Positions 23,115 to 34,963 of a DNA stretch of 64,000 nucleotides are shown piece after piece. Position 1 is the stretch's first letter. Each line of letters starts with the position of its first letter. The stretch spans positions 124,001 through 188,000 of the forward strand of contig JACGCN010000058.1 in assembly GCA_014905825.1 (NCBI GenBank). Reading direction: 5' to 3'. The notes under the pieces are model-generated. The model had not been told where the DNA came from. It made no database searches and was given only the letters and a program-made list of their open reading frames with translations. The position numbers and the translations under genes were made by a program. Source of the DNA: Lyophyllum atratum. Lineage: Eukaryota; Basidiomycota; Agaricomycetes; Agaricales; Lyophyllaceae.

Positions 23115-24093
23115 ATGAACTTGGTCGTTGCCCACATCGTCGAGCACCTTGACCCTAACCCGAGTTCCCCACTCTTCGTCGCGATCCAAGGGCCCCAAGG
23201 CTCTGGCAAGTCCTATCTTTCCGCCCAGCTCAAGCAGCGCCTCTCTCAGCCCCCTTATTCACTTAATGTCGCACTCCTATCTATCGATGACCTATATCTT
23301 CCCCATGATCGCCTGGTAGCGCTGGCGACACAAGAACCCCTTAACTCGCTCTGGGCGGGAAGGGGCCAACCAGGGACACATGATGTAACACTCGGCATAG
23401 AGGTATTACGAGGTCTGAAAGCACAGTCGGGGGGGATGGAGCTGCCCTGCTTCGACAAGAGTTTGTTCGATGGCGAGGGAGATCGTTTGGCTGCTGGTGT
23501 GATGGTAAATACGCCTGTCGATGTCGTCATCCTCGAAGGCTGGTGTGTCGGATTCTTTCCAATATCCTCAGAAGAGCTCTCCAAGCGATGGGATGGTGTC
23601 TGGCGTGCGGAGTCTGCAAGGCTCGGTCTCCCTGATTTTGTGACGAAATACGACGTCGAACGAGTGAATGAAACGCTGAGCCATTATGTGGAGATGTGGT
23701 CTTATTTTGACATTTTCATACAGGTCTGCCCTTCTCGCTTCCCCTCTTGGGCCTCTAATTACCTCTTCTCAGATTAAACCTGCACCGGTCCAAGCATACC
23801 CTTCGCCGTACTCGATCATCTACCAATGGCGCCTGCAACAGGAGCATAACATGAAAGCAGCAAATGGAGGACGCGGAATGTCCGACGAGGCCGTAAAAGC
23901 GTGTGTCCCTTTCATGTTTCACGCTCAAGTACTTCCATTGACAGCGACATGAAGTTTCGTGGACCGTTACATACCAGGCTACGTTTTTTTTGGCGACATA
24001 CATCCTACCTCCGCCAAGCCACGGTGGGCAGGCAAGAGTCTCAAACTCTTGATAGATGAGCAGCGACAGCAGCTCGGGGTAGAACCATTTTAA
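23115..24093 (+). CDS. P-loop kinase, glycerate 3-kinase / Tda10-like
   Basis: Resembles plant D-glycerate 3-kinase and yeast YGR205W/Tda10. ATG at 23115 begins MNLVVAHIVEHLDP. Walker A is AIQGPQGSGKSYLS; then LLSIDDLYLPHDRL (substrate/Mg loop), LNSLWAGRGQPGTHD, ELPCFDKSLFDGEGDR and the Walker B-like VDVVILEGWCVGF. Two introns follow: one after DIFIQ, whose exon IKPAPVQAYPSPYSIIYQWR joins in frame, and one after DEAVKA with acceptor ATGAAG giving AFVDRYIPGYVFFGD. The protein ends LIDEQRQQLGVEPF with TAA at 24091-24093. Length is typical. The substrate is inferred from the family only; yeast Tda10 has no settled substrate. Confidence 0.85.
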
Positions 24094-25792
24094 AGAAGGA
24101 GGTTCGTGTTGCATCAATGGGATATTGGTTTTTGCCATGGGCTCCTGAATCTACATGATTTAAGGGGCGTCATGCGAGGATCTTCTCGTCGCACGGAAGA
24201 TCTTCACCGTCATTGCTTTGCACTGCCGCCATCGCAGCGGCCGCAGTACCTCTGATGCACGATACTAGTTGGGGCACGATGAACCGCAGTGATGCATGGG
24301 CACCGACAGTTGTGTTGGTGAAACTACACGTGGCATTGCGTATGAGTGCAATTCCGCCTGTTCTTTCCCTCACCTGCGTCATGTGCCGTGTTGACCTCGA
24401 TGGGCATCGATGGGCGTTGCCTATCTCCTACGCCATGCCGTGTGTTTACTCTGGAACTCAGGGTCATTTTTGGTGGTTGATGTAAGGATAGCTATGCCGC
24501 GTCGACACGACTTCGGACAATGCCCATGAGGCAACTCTGAGCTCCCGCGACGGGGTATACCATGACTGTGGGCGCGACCAGAGTTGATACGCGGACTTCC
24601 TTGACTTGCATGAGTCACTTCGAACCGTGATGCTGGCTTTCTTTTGTAATACGAGAACAAAAGTTTCACAGGCTACCTGCTATACTTAGTATCCTGCATA
24701 CAAATTTTTTTGCGCCCAAATGGGACTCTCTGGTCAGTAATTTTAATTGTTGCTGTGTTTCAACATGCTGATCATCTATCATGTTTACACAGCATCGGAG
24801 CATGATCCTCTCAAGTGCTTGTCGGTATCCTTTATGTTTCCTAATCAGGAGTGCAACGCTCATGCCGACTGGTATAGCACTGCGGGGGTAGATTAAAGAT
24901 CCTATCAGGAGAAAGCATGGGTGCGGGTCTTCAAGTCGCACTAATCCTGAGACTCCTCCGCCGAAATCATCTAGGTGCGGGTTGAGTGGGTCTGCATCTA
25001 GTAGACAGCTTCGTTCTCAAAAGACTCTTGATGACGATATATACTGGATCCTGGCACGCCGATGCTTTGCTGAGACCATTTGATCAAGGCGCTGGTGGTG
25101 ATAGTGGCTTACACGGTACTGTCGCGATACCACCAGTCTCGGCGTGACCAGTCAGCTGAACGATTTTGTTGCTGTTGCCTGACCACAATGCCTTAGCGAT
25201 AGATTGCGGGCAACGCGGACTCGATGGCCTGTCAGCTGCGGAGGTAAGAGTTCTCACTGAGGAACTTCAGACGAGTCAGATCAGATTACTCCCGTAGTCC
25301 AAGCAGAAGTAATTGTACACTTAGGCCCTTTATAATCGGTACATGATCTTCATTCAGTATCTATGATGCCGAGCGCGAGACAAAAGCCAGGTTCTCCAGC
25401 TTTTGTATTGAGCCATGACTCGTACAAATGCCTGCAGCGCCGAAAGAAAATCTGGACCTTGCTCCTAAATGGATTTCTGCGCCACACTCAAGTATTTTGA
25501 TTCCGTTGACGGCCAATTGAAGACAATGACAACCACATTCATGCTTTCTTACTACTTCAAGATGTCTGTCGCCATATAGTCCAGAGCCTTTTTTGTGAAG
25601 TATACGGACGCCAAGCGCTAAGCAGGAATCTCTGCCTCGCGAAAAGTTAGGGGATACGTATCTTATCAGATATCATTTACCATCATATCATCTCTGATGC
25701 ATGATGCATGATGGGCCCGGTCGGAGTCATTCCATTAGAACAACTTGAACTCCGGGTTCGGCCAACGAATTGACTTCCTAGGGCTCCTCAAC
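24094..25792. other. Intergenic, 1.7 kb, no gene resolved
   Basis: Contains only short frames on both strands. The longest minus-strand frame (24666-24941) includes an MSVALLIRKHKGYRQ-type stretch, faintly like fungal membrane proteins, but lacks splice-supported continuation. A short TGATGCA tandem repeat lies near 25694-25712. Confidence 0.5.
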
Positions 25793-26680
25793 ATGTCAGC
25801 ATATGGGCCTATCAAGCGCTCAACGACAGATAGCTCACCCCTTCCAGCCAGCACATGGCCGATTGAATCCGCCTCGGATCACCGCTCCTTGAGCATACAC
25901 CATCTTACACTCTCAACGGCTCAGCGTCTGGAAGGTCTGCTAGATCATCTCACCGCCGTGTTCGCGCAAGAAGTCCAGGATGGCTTGACGTATCCTCAGG
26001 AAGGGGAAATGGATCGCTCTACCTTCGATGGGTACTTCTTCTCCGCTGATGTTTTTGTGGGGATCATTGGGGACACTGCGCCGATAGACAGGAGAGAAGG
26101 AGAAGTCGCTGATCCTGACATCGAGGTGGCACGAGGTGGGAGACCCTGGGATCAATGCGTAGCTGGATTCTACTATGTGAGTCACTAGAGGTGTTCTCAA
26201 GGTTAGCCTCTTAGCATTTATCACGTATCCTTATCAGATCAAGCCAAACTACCCTGGGCGGTCATCACATGTAAGTTCTAGCGAATGCGCCTTGATTTCA
26301 AAAAGCGTGAGCGGATGGATGGAACGATGAATATTTCCAGATCTGTAACGCTGGTTTCGTCGTCTCGCCCATGCATCGGGGCAAGGGGTACGGGTCCGTC
26401 TTGGCCAAATCATACGTGCACTACGCTCCAAGGCTGGGATTCCAGGCAAGCGTATTCAACCTTGTCTATGTCAATAATTTCGCTTCAATCAAGTGAGTAG
26501 CATATGTTAGTGGGGCAATTGCAGGAGATGCTGATGGCTTCGGACAGACTCTGGGAAAGACTTGACTTCATCAAAGCCGGATTGATTCCTCGGGCAGGTC
26601 GCTTGAAGCGAAAAGATGGTCAGGGTGAGGAATATGTGGATGCTTTTGTATTTTACAAGAGCTTCGTGGAGGACAAGTAG
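25793..26680 (+). CDS. GNAT-family N-acetyltransferase
   Basis: Acetyl-CoA-dependent acyltransferase of unknown substrate. I start at ATG 25793 (MSAYGPIKRSTTDSSPLPA); the upstream frame opens only with TTG. The acetyl-CoA pyrophosphate loop is PMHRGKGYGSVLAKSY, matching R/QxxGxG/A. It lies in VVSPMHRGKGYG and is followed by YAPRLGFQASVFNLVYVNN and, across an intron, KLWERLDFIKAGLIPRAGR. Short introns separate AGFYY, IKPNYPGRSSH and ICNAGF, all restoring frame. C-terminus FVFYKSFVEDK, TAG at 26678-26680. Homologous proteins in fungi act on small molecules or are uncharacterised. Confidence 0.85.
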
Positions 26681-26989
26681 AAAGCTCTGTATATACCAAT
26701 TTGGATAAAACAAGGAAGCTATGAACACAGGACGACATGATGTGTAAGATTTCGACACACCTTATGCTACTCACCCTTGTCCCTTCGACACTGGTTCTCA
26801 AGTATAGCCACTGCTGAGGATGCAGTAGTAATGGTTTCTATTTCTCCTGTAACCACTTTTGTGCACTCGCCTCTTTACTGATGTTGAACATGGTCAGGTT
26901 ATGGAACAGCATTCGGGGAAAACGTCTCCCTAACGATATACTAAACAGTGAGAGGCCACATCCATTCATCCTGTCATACTTCTAAGTCG

Positions 26990-27900
26990 GGAGAAATTGT
27001 ATGAGCGCTTGTCGACTATCACGCGTTCGCCGAACTGGCCTTGTGAACCAGCGCCACAAACATCGCGCCTAATACTGCCCTTTCCGCCAATAATAGTGAT
27101 GCCATAGGGAACATAATTGTATACAGGGCGCCAGCCTGAAGAGGTCCAATTGCGACGAGCACAGACCTGAGCTAACGTTACTAAGTACTCATATCACCTA
27201 CCAGAGGCTTCAAATTGATACATCTCCGGAATCTGCCTAATTCCGATTTTGGCTTTCCTTTTGTGAGCGCGTCGTTCTAGTTGCCTCATAACAAACAATA
27301 AAATTCTTGACTTACTATGGCACGAGTGAGGCGAAGGTAAGTCTTGAGGTGAACCCTTGAACGGCGAGGAAGCTGGGAAACAGCTCTCGGTTGTGCGACA
27401 TGTAGAAGATGCGCAACGTAGATGTCGAGAAGTCGAAGACAACAGAGGCGGCTGATGCGGATCGAAAATGCTAAGTTTATTCCACAGTCACGGAGCAACA
27501 GCAGGTCCGTCAAAGGGTCACATCTCGTCCAAGTAGGACGATGGACACTGATACTTTGTTAAAATATCGAGTCAGCGAGGGACCGTATGAAGTAATCTAT
27601 ATTTTACCCAGGAGATCGTTGACGAGAAATGACCAACGTCGATGCGTCTGAATCTGAGTATGGTCGCCTGGAGATCATTGGAGGTGGCATCCGAATCAGG
27701 CATCCAGGATGCCCAGTAGATCTAAGACAGAAGGCAGAAGTTAATTTCAACATATGAAAAAAACGTCTGGGATCCTGAGCATCGCTGCATGCGTGAGTAT
27801 ATTGGTAAGTGCATCTTGGAACTTCAAGAAAACAGCATCGCTGTAAACGCACGAACTCGGGCAGGTTGAACAGGTGGTGCGGGGCATCCACGTCATGCTT
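26990..27900 (-). other. Possible small multi-exon gene, unrecognised
   Basis: Minus-strand frames at 27900-27640 and 27720-27600 can be spliced through a GT-AG intron ending CTGTCTTAG at 27721. This joins a stretch ending THAAMLRIPD to IYWASWMPDSDATSNDLQAT and continues to HFSSTISW before another GT donor. A further open piece at 27180-27000 includes GWRPVYNYVPYGITIIGGKG. I recognise no domain and cannot connect all pieces, so this may be a real orphan gene or chance. Confidence 0.25.
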
Positions 27901-29137
27901 GGAATAGAACTGACGCAAGATCTACCTCACTCTAGTCGTCATCATGAAAGCTTGGGATAGTGCTGACGCAAGGTTTACCTCTTGTTGGTCGTCCATCGAC
28001 CCGTCACACCTGCTATCAGAGCTAGCAGTTCGTGCATTACAGCCATCTGTGAATTCCGATCTTTATCCGCGCGCCCAAGGGAACCACGTTAACTGTTGAG
28101 AACGCCACGGCCTGCCGCATCATGACCCACAAAACTGCTTCAAGCTGAGGCCCATGACAGGAGTTGCGTGCGTATGGAAGAGGAGTAGCGGTCACGTTGG
28201 ACCTTATCGGATCTCATCCACCGGGTGCTTGGCCCGGTACCCTTGACGGAACTACTTACATCGCAGCCATCTCTTTAACCAAAAGCCGAGGCCGGAAGGC
28301 GATGTCGCCCTAGAGAAATTTTGTCTCAAATCCGGATTGAATTGAGAATTAGATAGAACCTAGGAACGTTTCCCAGTGGGGAACAGGAGTCGCGCAGCTG
28401 CCGAATGGAGAGGGAAAGATGTAGATGATATCCTGTGAGGTGGGAGTCTTGATTTCCAGCCCTCTAAGGCGTGTTCGTATACGCGACGTGGGGTTGGCGG
28501 CCGACCACGATTCAGGATAGGCGATCTGGGGAGAAGTTTGAACATTGTATGGTGGACAAAACGTGGGCGGCGAAGAACTGCCAACATATTAATGGTTGCC
28601 CCGACAAGTCTGATCCACGACTTTGGCATGAGTTTACTAATACACGCACAATTCACTTGCTCAAGGAGTCAACACACCTGGAGCAAGATACCGTCACCAC
28701 CGAACCACCATCATGATAGCTGCTTAGCAGCTGACAGCCAAACAATCCGGGCTCATGCGCACATCGTGCCCTTGTATACATCAACGATGAATGAAGAGTC
28801 TATGGTAGTAACATACATGATACGACCGGTCAAAGTATTACAGGGGCTACCTGACACACACAAAAAAAAAGAACATTTGGTGAAACTGGGCAGTATTACT
28901 GATGACTCATGAGGGCGCGAGGAAGGCGGAGGCCGTGCCTCGTACGAGTCTCGCGCTTGTAAGTATTGGCTAGTGCAACTCGGGTGCGGCAAAAGAAATC
29001 TGAACGTGGAACAGCTGGATGGCACTGCAACGTGTTGTCCAAGTCCGTTCGGCCGGGCGAACTACTCCCCGCAGTTGCGTGGGGCTGTGTACGATCGAAG
29101 ATTGGGGGCAAATTTTTTCCATCATTCCGCTTGATCG

Positions 29138-29145
29138 TATATAAA
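29138..29145 (+). promoter_or_regulatory. TATA box of cyclin gene
   Basis: TATATAAA about 230 bp upstream of the predicted 5' UTR intron, in a region without coding signals. Confidence 0.5.
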
Positions 29146-29370
29146 CACCTCACTCCTCTTGCACCATAGAGCCCCTCTTCCTGCTAGGACCTGAACCAAG
29201 GCAGCTTTCAGTCTGGGCGTATCGATACCTGTCTCTCCCTCTAACCTACGAAACAGGAGAGCGCTTCTTCATCCTATAATCATCCTACCTTCGCAAGGGT
29301 CTGAATCTCCAGCCGACCACTTGTTCTAACTTTTCCGCCCTGCTTCCCGACAATTGCTTGTTCAATTTTT

Positions 29371-29640
29371 GTGAGTCGCCTTCGCTACCTTATTGCGTTA
29401 TATCTCAGTCTGGATTTCTTGAGCGCTTTTCTTTGCCACACAAAGAAGCTTTCCCCTTTTGTGATATGACAAAAAGTTTTTTGATGTGCCGAGAAAAGCG
29501 TTGTGTGGGCCACACCTGCTGCATTGATTATGTCTGGGTGGCGACGGCCCATGGTGCCTTTCACGTTCTAACGTTGAACATGCACTCTCAATATATAATC
29601 GGAACCGGTCGTTTCAACATTTGCTAACAATCTCCCGCAG
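29371..29640 (+). other. Likely 5' UTR intron of cyclin gene
   Basis: A GTGAGTCGCC donor at 29371 and a CTCCCGCAG acceptor at 29640 frame a 270-nt T-rich segment, much longer than the coding introns here. It lies between the TATA box and the ATG at 29675. Long leader introns are common in regulated basidiomycete genes. Confidence 0.5.
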
Positions 29641-29674
29641 ACTACACCGCCAGCGCCTCCCGTGATCGACCGGA

Positions 29675-30696
29675 ATGTCCTCTTCTCACCATCCCGACCC
29701 CCGAAGAATGTCGACTAACGCGCCTCGTAACCGTTACCAAGCGGTCCCACCAACGGTACGTCCAACATTGCCTCTACCCCCGTCCGCGAACTTAGGTACA
29801 TGAAGAATGTCCCCCAAGCGCTAGGCGCCCACCGGTCCGATCCCTTCTATGGTCACGAGAACATCGCTCAGCTTAGTGGTCGCTTCATCACTCATCTATT
29901 TGACTGCCCGGACCTTCCCCCTGGCTCATCGTCCGCGAAACCACCGTCGCCGCTTCCCAATTTCATTGCCTACGGACTACATCGGACGAAACTGCATCCG
30001 TCCGTCACCTTTGCGGCGCTCATCCTCTTGCAACGTTTGAAAGCGCGTTTTCCGACTGCCAGGGGTTCTTCCGGTCACCGTCTATTTATTTCTGCGTTTA
30101 TGATCGCCTCAAAGGTTATTTGTGACGACACCTACTCGAACAAGTCGTGGGGGATCGTTGCTCAGGGAATGTTTTCTCTTCGAGAGATCAATCAGATGGA
30201 ACGGGAGATGTGTAACTACCTGGAGTGGGAGTTGTCTGTCGACAACGCCATTTTGATTACCTTTGAGAAGAGGCTGCGAGAGGACTTCCGGTCGCCCAAT
30301 GGTCCTTACCCGTCGTATCCCTTATCAATGGTATCAAGACGCGCCGCCAGGGCAGCTGCATCAGCTTCCGCCACTCCTGTACCTGAGCCCAACGACACCA
30401 CAAGTCCGATACCGAACTTCGGTAACCAGCGGCCGCAAACGACACCTTCAGTTTCCCCACAACCTGCCCCGACATGGACGTCTCCGCGCACACCCGACAC
30501 CCCGTCTCCCAGTTTCTCTACCTCTACATCGCCAGCCTCCTCGGCTTCGCCGGCGACGCCTGTGGGCGGCGAAGATTACAGTGCTAGGGTTCGCGGTTTG
30601 GATACCCCTCCGGTTTTCACACTATCGAGAGATATGCCGCCAATCCATCCACTAAAAGGACAAATGTTCGCCATGGCCATGCCGTCGAATTGGTAG
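29675..30696 (+). CDS. Cyclin-domain protein, Pcl/Pho80-like
   Basis: Likely regulatory partner of a Pho85/Cdk5-type kinase. ATG at 29675 gives MSSSHHPDPRRMSTNAPRNR. A 50-nt intron (29756-29805, acceptor ATGAAG) joins AVPPT to NVPQALGAHRSDPFYGHENI in frame; the alternative acceptor at CTTAG breaks the frame. The cyclin box runs over roughly residues 40-165: RFITHLFDC, LHRTKLHPSVTFAALILLQR, HRLFISAFMIASKVICDDTY, NKSWGIVAQGMFSLREINQM, EREMCNYLEWELSVD. The remaining ~150 residues are Pro/Ser/Thr-rich and end AMAMPSNW, consistent with a PEST-type degradation tail. Total ~323 aa. Which Pcl subfamily is not resolved. Confidence 0.87.
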
Positions 30697-32585
30697 CAAC
30701 TAAGTAATCTTTTTATTCTCGCATTGATTTATCTCGCCGCATTTTCTCCTGACCGTACACATCACAATGTAACACTCTCGCATCTACACACGGACCTTCA
30801 CCTCGATACCCCATTCATCTATACACACCCTTACAACATGTCGTCGAACCACGCATTCCGTTACTTATTGGGCTTGGTGAGCTGTATCACCATGTATCGA
30901 GAAGCAGCTTTCTATATTTTGCATTCCATTTTCTCTCCTCGCATGGTACGTGGTTACTTGAGCAATTACGCTTGTCCACTCCTTTATTATCCTATTGTCC
31001 ATACAGTACATACCAACTGCTGCAATCCAACGACAAAGAAAATATAAAAGTGGTCTGATATAATGTGAACCCAATTCCCCGAGTCAAAGTTCCCGCCACC
31101 TTCCCGATGCGAGGGACAAAGATCTTTAGTCCCGTAAACGTGTTCTCAACAGCTTCATCCAGCCGTGGCATATCTTGACATCATGCCTCTTGCCGTGTCG
31201 TCGATTCAATCATGATATCCTTGGTATCAGAACTTCTGATTGAACATCCTGACACGTTTCTGCATCCACAGACAGTTGAACACTCGGCAATTACAAGGAG
31301 ATACAGGATTGATTTCTTTGGGGAGCGTCGAAGCTTACTCCTTGCCCCTTCACTGGGGTCATTACGAAGAGCTTCGCTCGACCAAAATCGTCCCATGGAT
31401 GGCTCCAGCGGATCCCACCGCACAAGAACACCCTGCTCCACATCTTTTGTTCTTCTCCGACTCGGGCCTCCTTCAGGGGGCATGGTTTCAGGAGCTTGGC
31501 CCCTTGAGGCAACCTCGCGGAAGCCCCCAAGCCCCTTCATGATTAGGACCTACAGACAGCCGCGCCGACGACTGAATTTGGGACATCATCGTTAATCAAA
31601 CTTCTTTCCTCTGGCCGCTGCAACCCGTTTCTGTGCATCTCGCGGTTCCGGCTATGCCGTCGGGATCATACCTCGAGCCGCATGATCTGCTTGCATGCCA
31701 AAGATGAGGGGAAACGCGTGTCGGTGCAGATGGGGACCTGATAGCGGCATCCCTCATCGATCCTGTAAAAATCGGTGACCGAGGCCACATGCATTCATTC
31801 CGTTCAAGGAACCTGCGCGTCACAGATCACTGCCAAATCTCAGCCTCTTTCCACCCACTTTCAAATGGCTAAGCACAGAGGCCTTTTATCCATTGGCGTA
31901 TATTTATTCGCCAGTCCGATCATGATCGCCAGGAATCTGCAGATCGTTGACCTCGCTGCCTCTCATGGGCATTAAACCGTAAACGCTAAAAGTTAAACGC
32001 TTTCAGCGCTCGGCGCCATCTCAATCGCAGTGTACCGGAATCGCCTACCGAGATCCAGAATCAACATATGCTGCGTCGAGGTGAGTCATCAATCGAGCGC
32101 TCACTGACAATTACTGTGTAGCTCTCACCTGCATGCTCGTATGGGCGCCATTGTGACTCGGGGACGATGGAATGATGAATATCGCTCAACGGTCATGCGC
32201 GCCTAGCGAATGGTCATGTTTCATAGTACACCAGTACGTAAGTTAGGCGAGAGTCCCGCAATACACCTTCTAGTTCAAGGCGCTTTTCTATACGGGCTAT
32301 ATCCTGATAGGTTGGAATCTTCACTTAGCCATATAAGACTCATAAGATGCGTCGCGCACCAGAAGTCTGCTTCTTGCAGCTTGATGTTACAAATCGTTGG
32401 TCAGGTAAGGCTTCCGAATCTGCATATGCGAAATCCACAGTTGGCCTAGATGGTAGTGCAGTGACGGGAACTGTGTAATCCAGAGCGAGTCCACAGAACA
32501 CAGTATAGCCCTTGGCATTTAGAACGACAAATCTTTCACATGAGACTTTGGAGGAATGATGATGCTTTGGAGTGCAAAAAGACAT
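30697..32585. other. Intergenic, 1.9 kb
   Basis: The first few hundred bases are probably cyclin 3' UTR. At 31180-31600 several frames on both strands stay open together, which reflects composition rather than a gene. I see no splice-supported coding region. Confidence 0.5.
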
Positions 32586-32667
32586 GCATTAAGAGGGAAT
32601 CGAACCCCCGGCGGGTCGACACAAAGTCGAATGGCAACGACCCAGGTTACCACTACCCCATTAATGC
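32586..32667 (-). tRNA. tRNA-Gly(GCC) with a 12-nt intron
   Basis: Acceptor stem GCATTAA/TTAATGC, D arm GGGT-AGTGGTA-ACCT, anticodon stem GGTCG/CGACC, T arm GGGGG-TTCGATT-CCCTC. The 19 nt between the anticodon stem halves fit a 7-nt loop TTGCCAT plus a 12-nt intron at the canonical position after base 37. The anticodon is then GCC (glycine). Removing the intron leaves 70 nt before CCA addition. Confidence 0.9.
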
Positions 32668-32802
32668 TTGTGAACGTAAGGCCACTTTAAGCTTGAAGAT
32701 TACAAAACAGAACAAATATTTTGCAAGTCTTTGTCACTAGATGTTGAAGCGGAGATTCAAACCCACTCTTGCTCGTCGCCGTCGACGTTGAACCCACGAA
32801 GC

Positions 32803-34963
32803 ATGCCATTCGGTCTGACAATTGGCACTGAGCGCGCTGCAGCTCTGCAGGCAAGTCTCTCTTTGAGTCTTATATGACTAGCGCTTACGTTCCCCTAGCA
32901 ATCCATACAGGATGAGCTCACGAAACGGGGTTACAGCCTAGACGCTGGTAAGTTTTCTTCTCGTGTTATCTTGCAACTTAGGCTTACCTCTGCCTTGTAG
33001 ACCCAGTAATGGCTGAATATATTACCATTATGGTCATTAACAACAAGACAGGAGGTGAGTAACGAATCGGCTGCGTTCACTGGCAATATACTGACTCGAA
33101 TGGTTCAGCCCAAATTACTAGCGAGCTAGAAGATTGTAAGTGGACGTCTCCTCCGTATTCTTCATGTGTCTAATAATGTCCGTCTTGTAGTGATTGGTTC
33201 TGACTTTGGTACGTTTTTTTCATCTGGTCGTTAGTGCTCAGAGAAGTGATGGTTCCGAAGACCCCAGCTTTACGGACTGGTTATTTGTGGCGGCCGCTAA
33301 AGGCGCCACAGAAGTAGACGAACCTGCACAACCAGAACCTTCAACATCCGAGTTACCTCCACGCGACGCTCCTCCCCACGTCCCCGCAGACGCCCCGCGT
33401 CGACTACCGAACCCCCCTCGAACTGGTGTTTATCAACAAGCCTTGTCTCAAGCCCTCCCTTCTACCACAAGCTCTGCCCAGAAACGCTCATCCTCTGCCC
33501 GATCACCCTCCCCGAACCACCCTAACAAATCCAGACGCACAGACCTGCCTACTGGTCCCCGGGCCATGCTTCGTGATGGAGGCTCCACTTCCACAGGCAG
33601 CTCGCATACCAACACCAGAAGTCTGATAGAACGGGTTGGTGGCCCGGCCGGCTCCACGCGGAGTGGAGGTGCACCCAATGGATTCCCGCACGACGACATC
33701 CAGTCCAGAATTGACAACATCGTAAACAGCTCACCCGAGCAGAATATGATGATGGCAGGCGGTTTTCCCGGCATGGATATGTCTGCGATGGCAGGCATGG
33801 CCAATCCTATGGTGTTCCAGGATATACTGATGAACCAGATGGCTTTGATGGCCCAAATGTCAAATATGATGACCGGGGGAGCTGGTCAGTTCCCTGGACC
33901 TGGTTATCCTATGCAGGGCATGCCAGGGGATATGAATATGTTCCAAGGGGGCATGGATAGTGGATTTCAAGGACAGCAGATGGGTGGGGCCCGTGGTATC
34001 AGTGGCAGGGGTAGGGGAAGCGGTCGAGGGAGGGGAGGATCAAACAGGGGTAGAGGAGGCTCGATGACATCCACTCCCAAGGCACCCGACGCGACTCCGG
34101 CAAAGGATTTCACTACGTCCCAGGCAATACCTATCGTGGCACCCGCTCCAATAACTCCTAATGCGCCGTCCACTCTGTCAACTTTGGATCCGTCCTCAGC
34201 CGCTCAGCGCCCGGCATATGTCCTTCCAGAGCGACCGCAATCACCCACTCTATGCAAATTCAGCACAAAATGCACCAATCCCCATTGTCGCTATGCCCAT
34301 CCCTCACCAGTCGCGACCGCAGAAAGTGGGGTTGTGTTGAGTAACGAAGCTTGTGAAAAGGGAAGGAATTGCAAGGATAAGGATTGTATCAAAGCCCATG
34401 TCAGTCCTGCGGTTCTAAACCCCCAAGGTATATGCATTGAGCCTCTTACCTTTTCTACTTGCTCACTCTTTTGGCGACCAACAGCTGCTGAACAAGCCCC
34501 ACCTGCTCTCGCAGCTCCTCAACCCCTCGCGCACACCACGAATGTTCCTTGCCGCTTTGGTGCCGCGTGCAACCGTCCAGGCTGTACATTCAGTCACCCC
34601 CGGCCTGCTCCTCAGACCTCCACCACTCAATGCCGCTTCGGTGCTGCATGTACGCGGGCCGGCTGTGCATTCCAGCATCCCGAGGGTCGCGTGCTTCCCA
34701 CTTCATTCCACCGCGGTCTCTCGACGACAGGGCCCATGGTGAACGTACAGACTCCAGAGACAGGTTCTATGGGCAGCAACGTAAGCCACCATCGGAGTGT
34801 CAAATTCAACAAGTCTGGACCTGGTCTCGGGGTGAAGGAGAAACTGCAGCAGCAGATGAAGGAAATTGAAGAACGAAAAAACGAGGCGGAGAAAGCTGTG
34901 AGGGAGGCTGAGGCTGCTGCAAGTAAGAAAGACGAGTCCAATCCCGTCGCTATCACTGCTTAA
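32803..34963 (+). CDS. NAB2/ZC3H14-like CCCH zinc-finger poly(A)-RNA-binding protein
   Basis: Nuclear mRNA export and poly(A)-length control factor by family. ATG at 32803 opens MPFGLTIGTERAAALQ; intron 1 has a GC donor (CAG|GCAAGT, 32851-32898). Splicing gives QSIQDELTKRGYSLDADPV, AEYITIMVINNKTGAQITSE, then LEDLIGSDFDPSFTDWLF (acceptor GTTCCGAAG), the PWI-like N-terminal domain of Nab2. The middle is Ser/Pro-rich, then Met/Gly-rich, then an RGG box (SGRGRGSGRGRGG). Four C-x5-C-x4-C-x3-H fingers follow: CKFSTKCTNPHCRYAH, CEKGRNCKDKDCIKAH, CRFGAACNRPGCTFSH, CRFGAACTRAGCAFQH. A 57-nt stop-free intron lies between fingers 2 and 3. A C-terminal coiled coil (KEKLQQQMKEIEERKNEAEK) precedes the stop at 34963. 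Yeast Nab2 has seven fingers; this one shows four. Confidence 0.87.

Larger units (their letters stand above)
26681..29674. other. Long intergenic (3 kb) with unresolved fragments, then cyclin promoter and leader
   Basis: I could assign no gene. Minus-strand pieces at 27000-27900 may be exons (separate entry). From about 28000 to 29100 I see only overlapping short frames and an A9 run near 28863. The right end holds the cyclin TATA box and a 5' UTR intron. Confidence 0.5.

Noticed and set aside
31181..31600. Overlapping ORFs of 80-127 codons on both strands
   Set aside because: Several frames are open at once with no recognisable motif, introns or promoter, so composition explains them better than a gene.
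33448..33804. Minus-strand 118-codon frame
   Set aside because: Antisense to the Pro/Ser-rich part of the NAB2-like coding exon.
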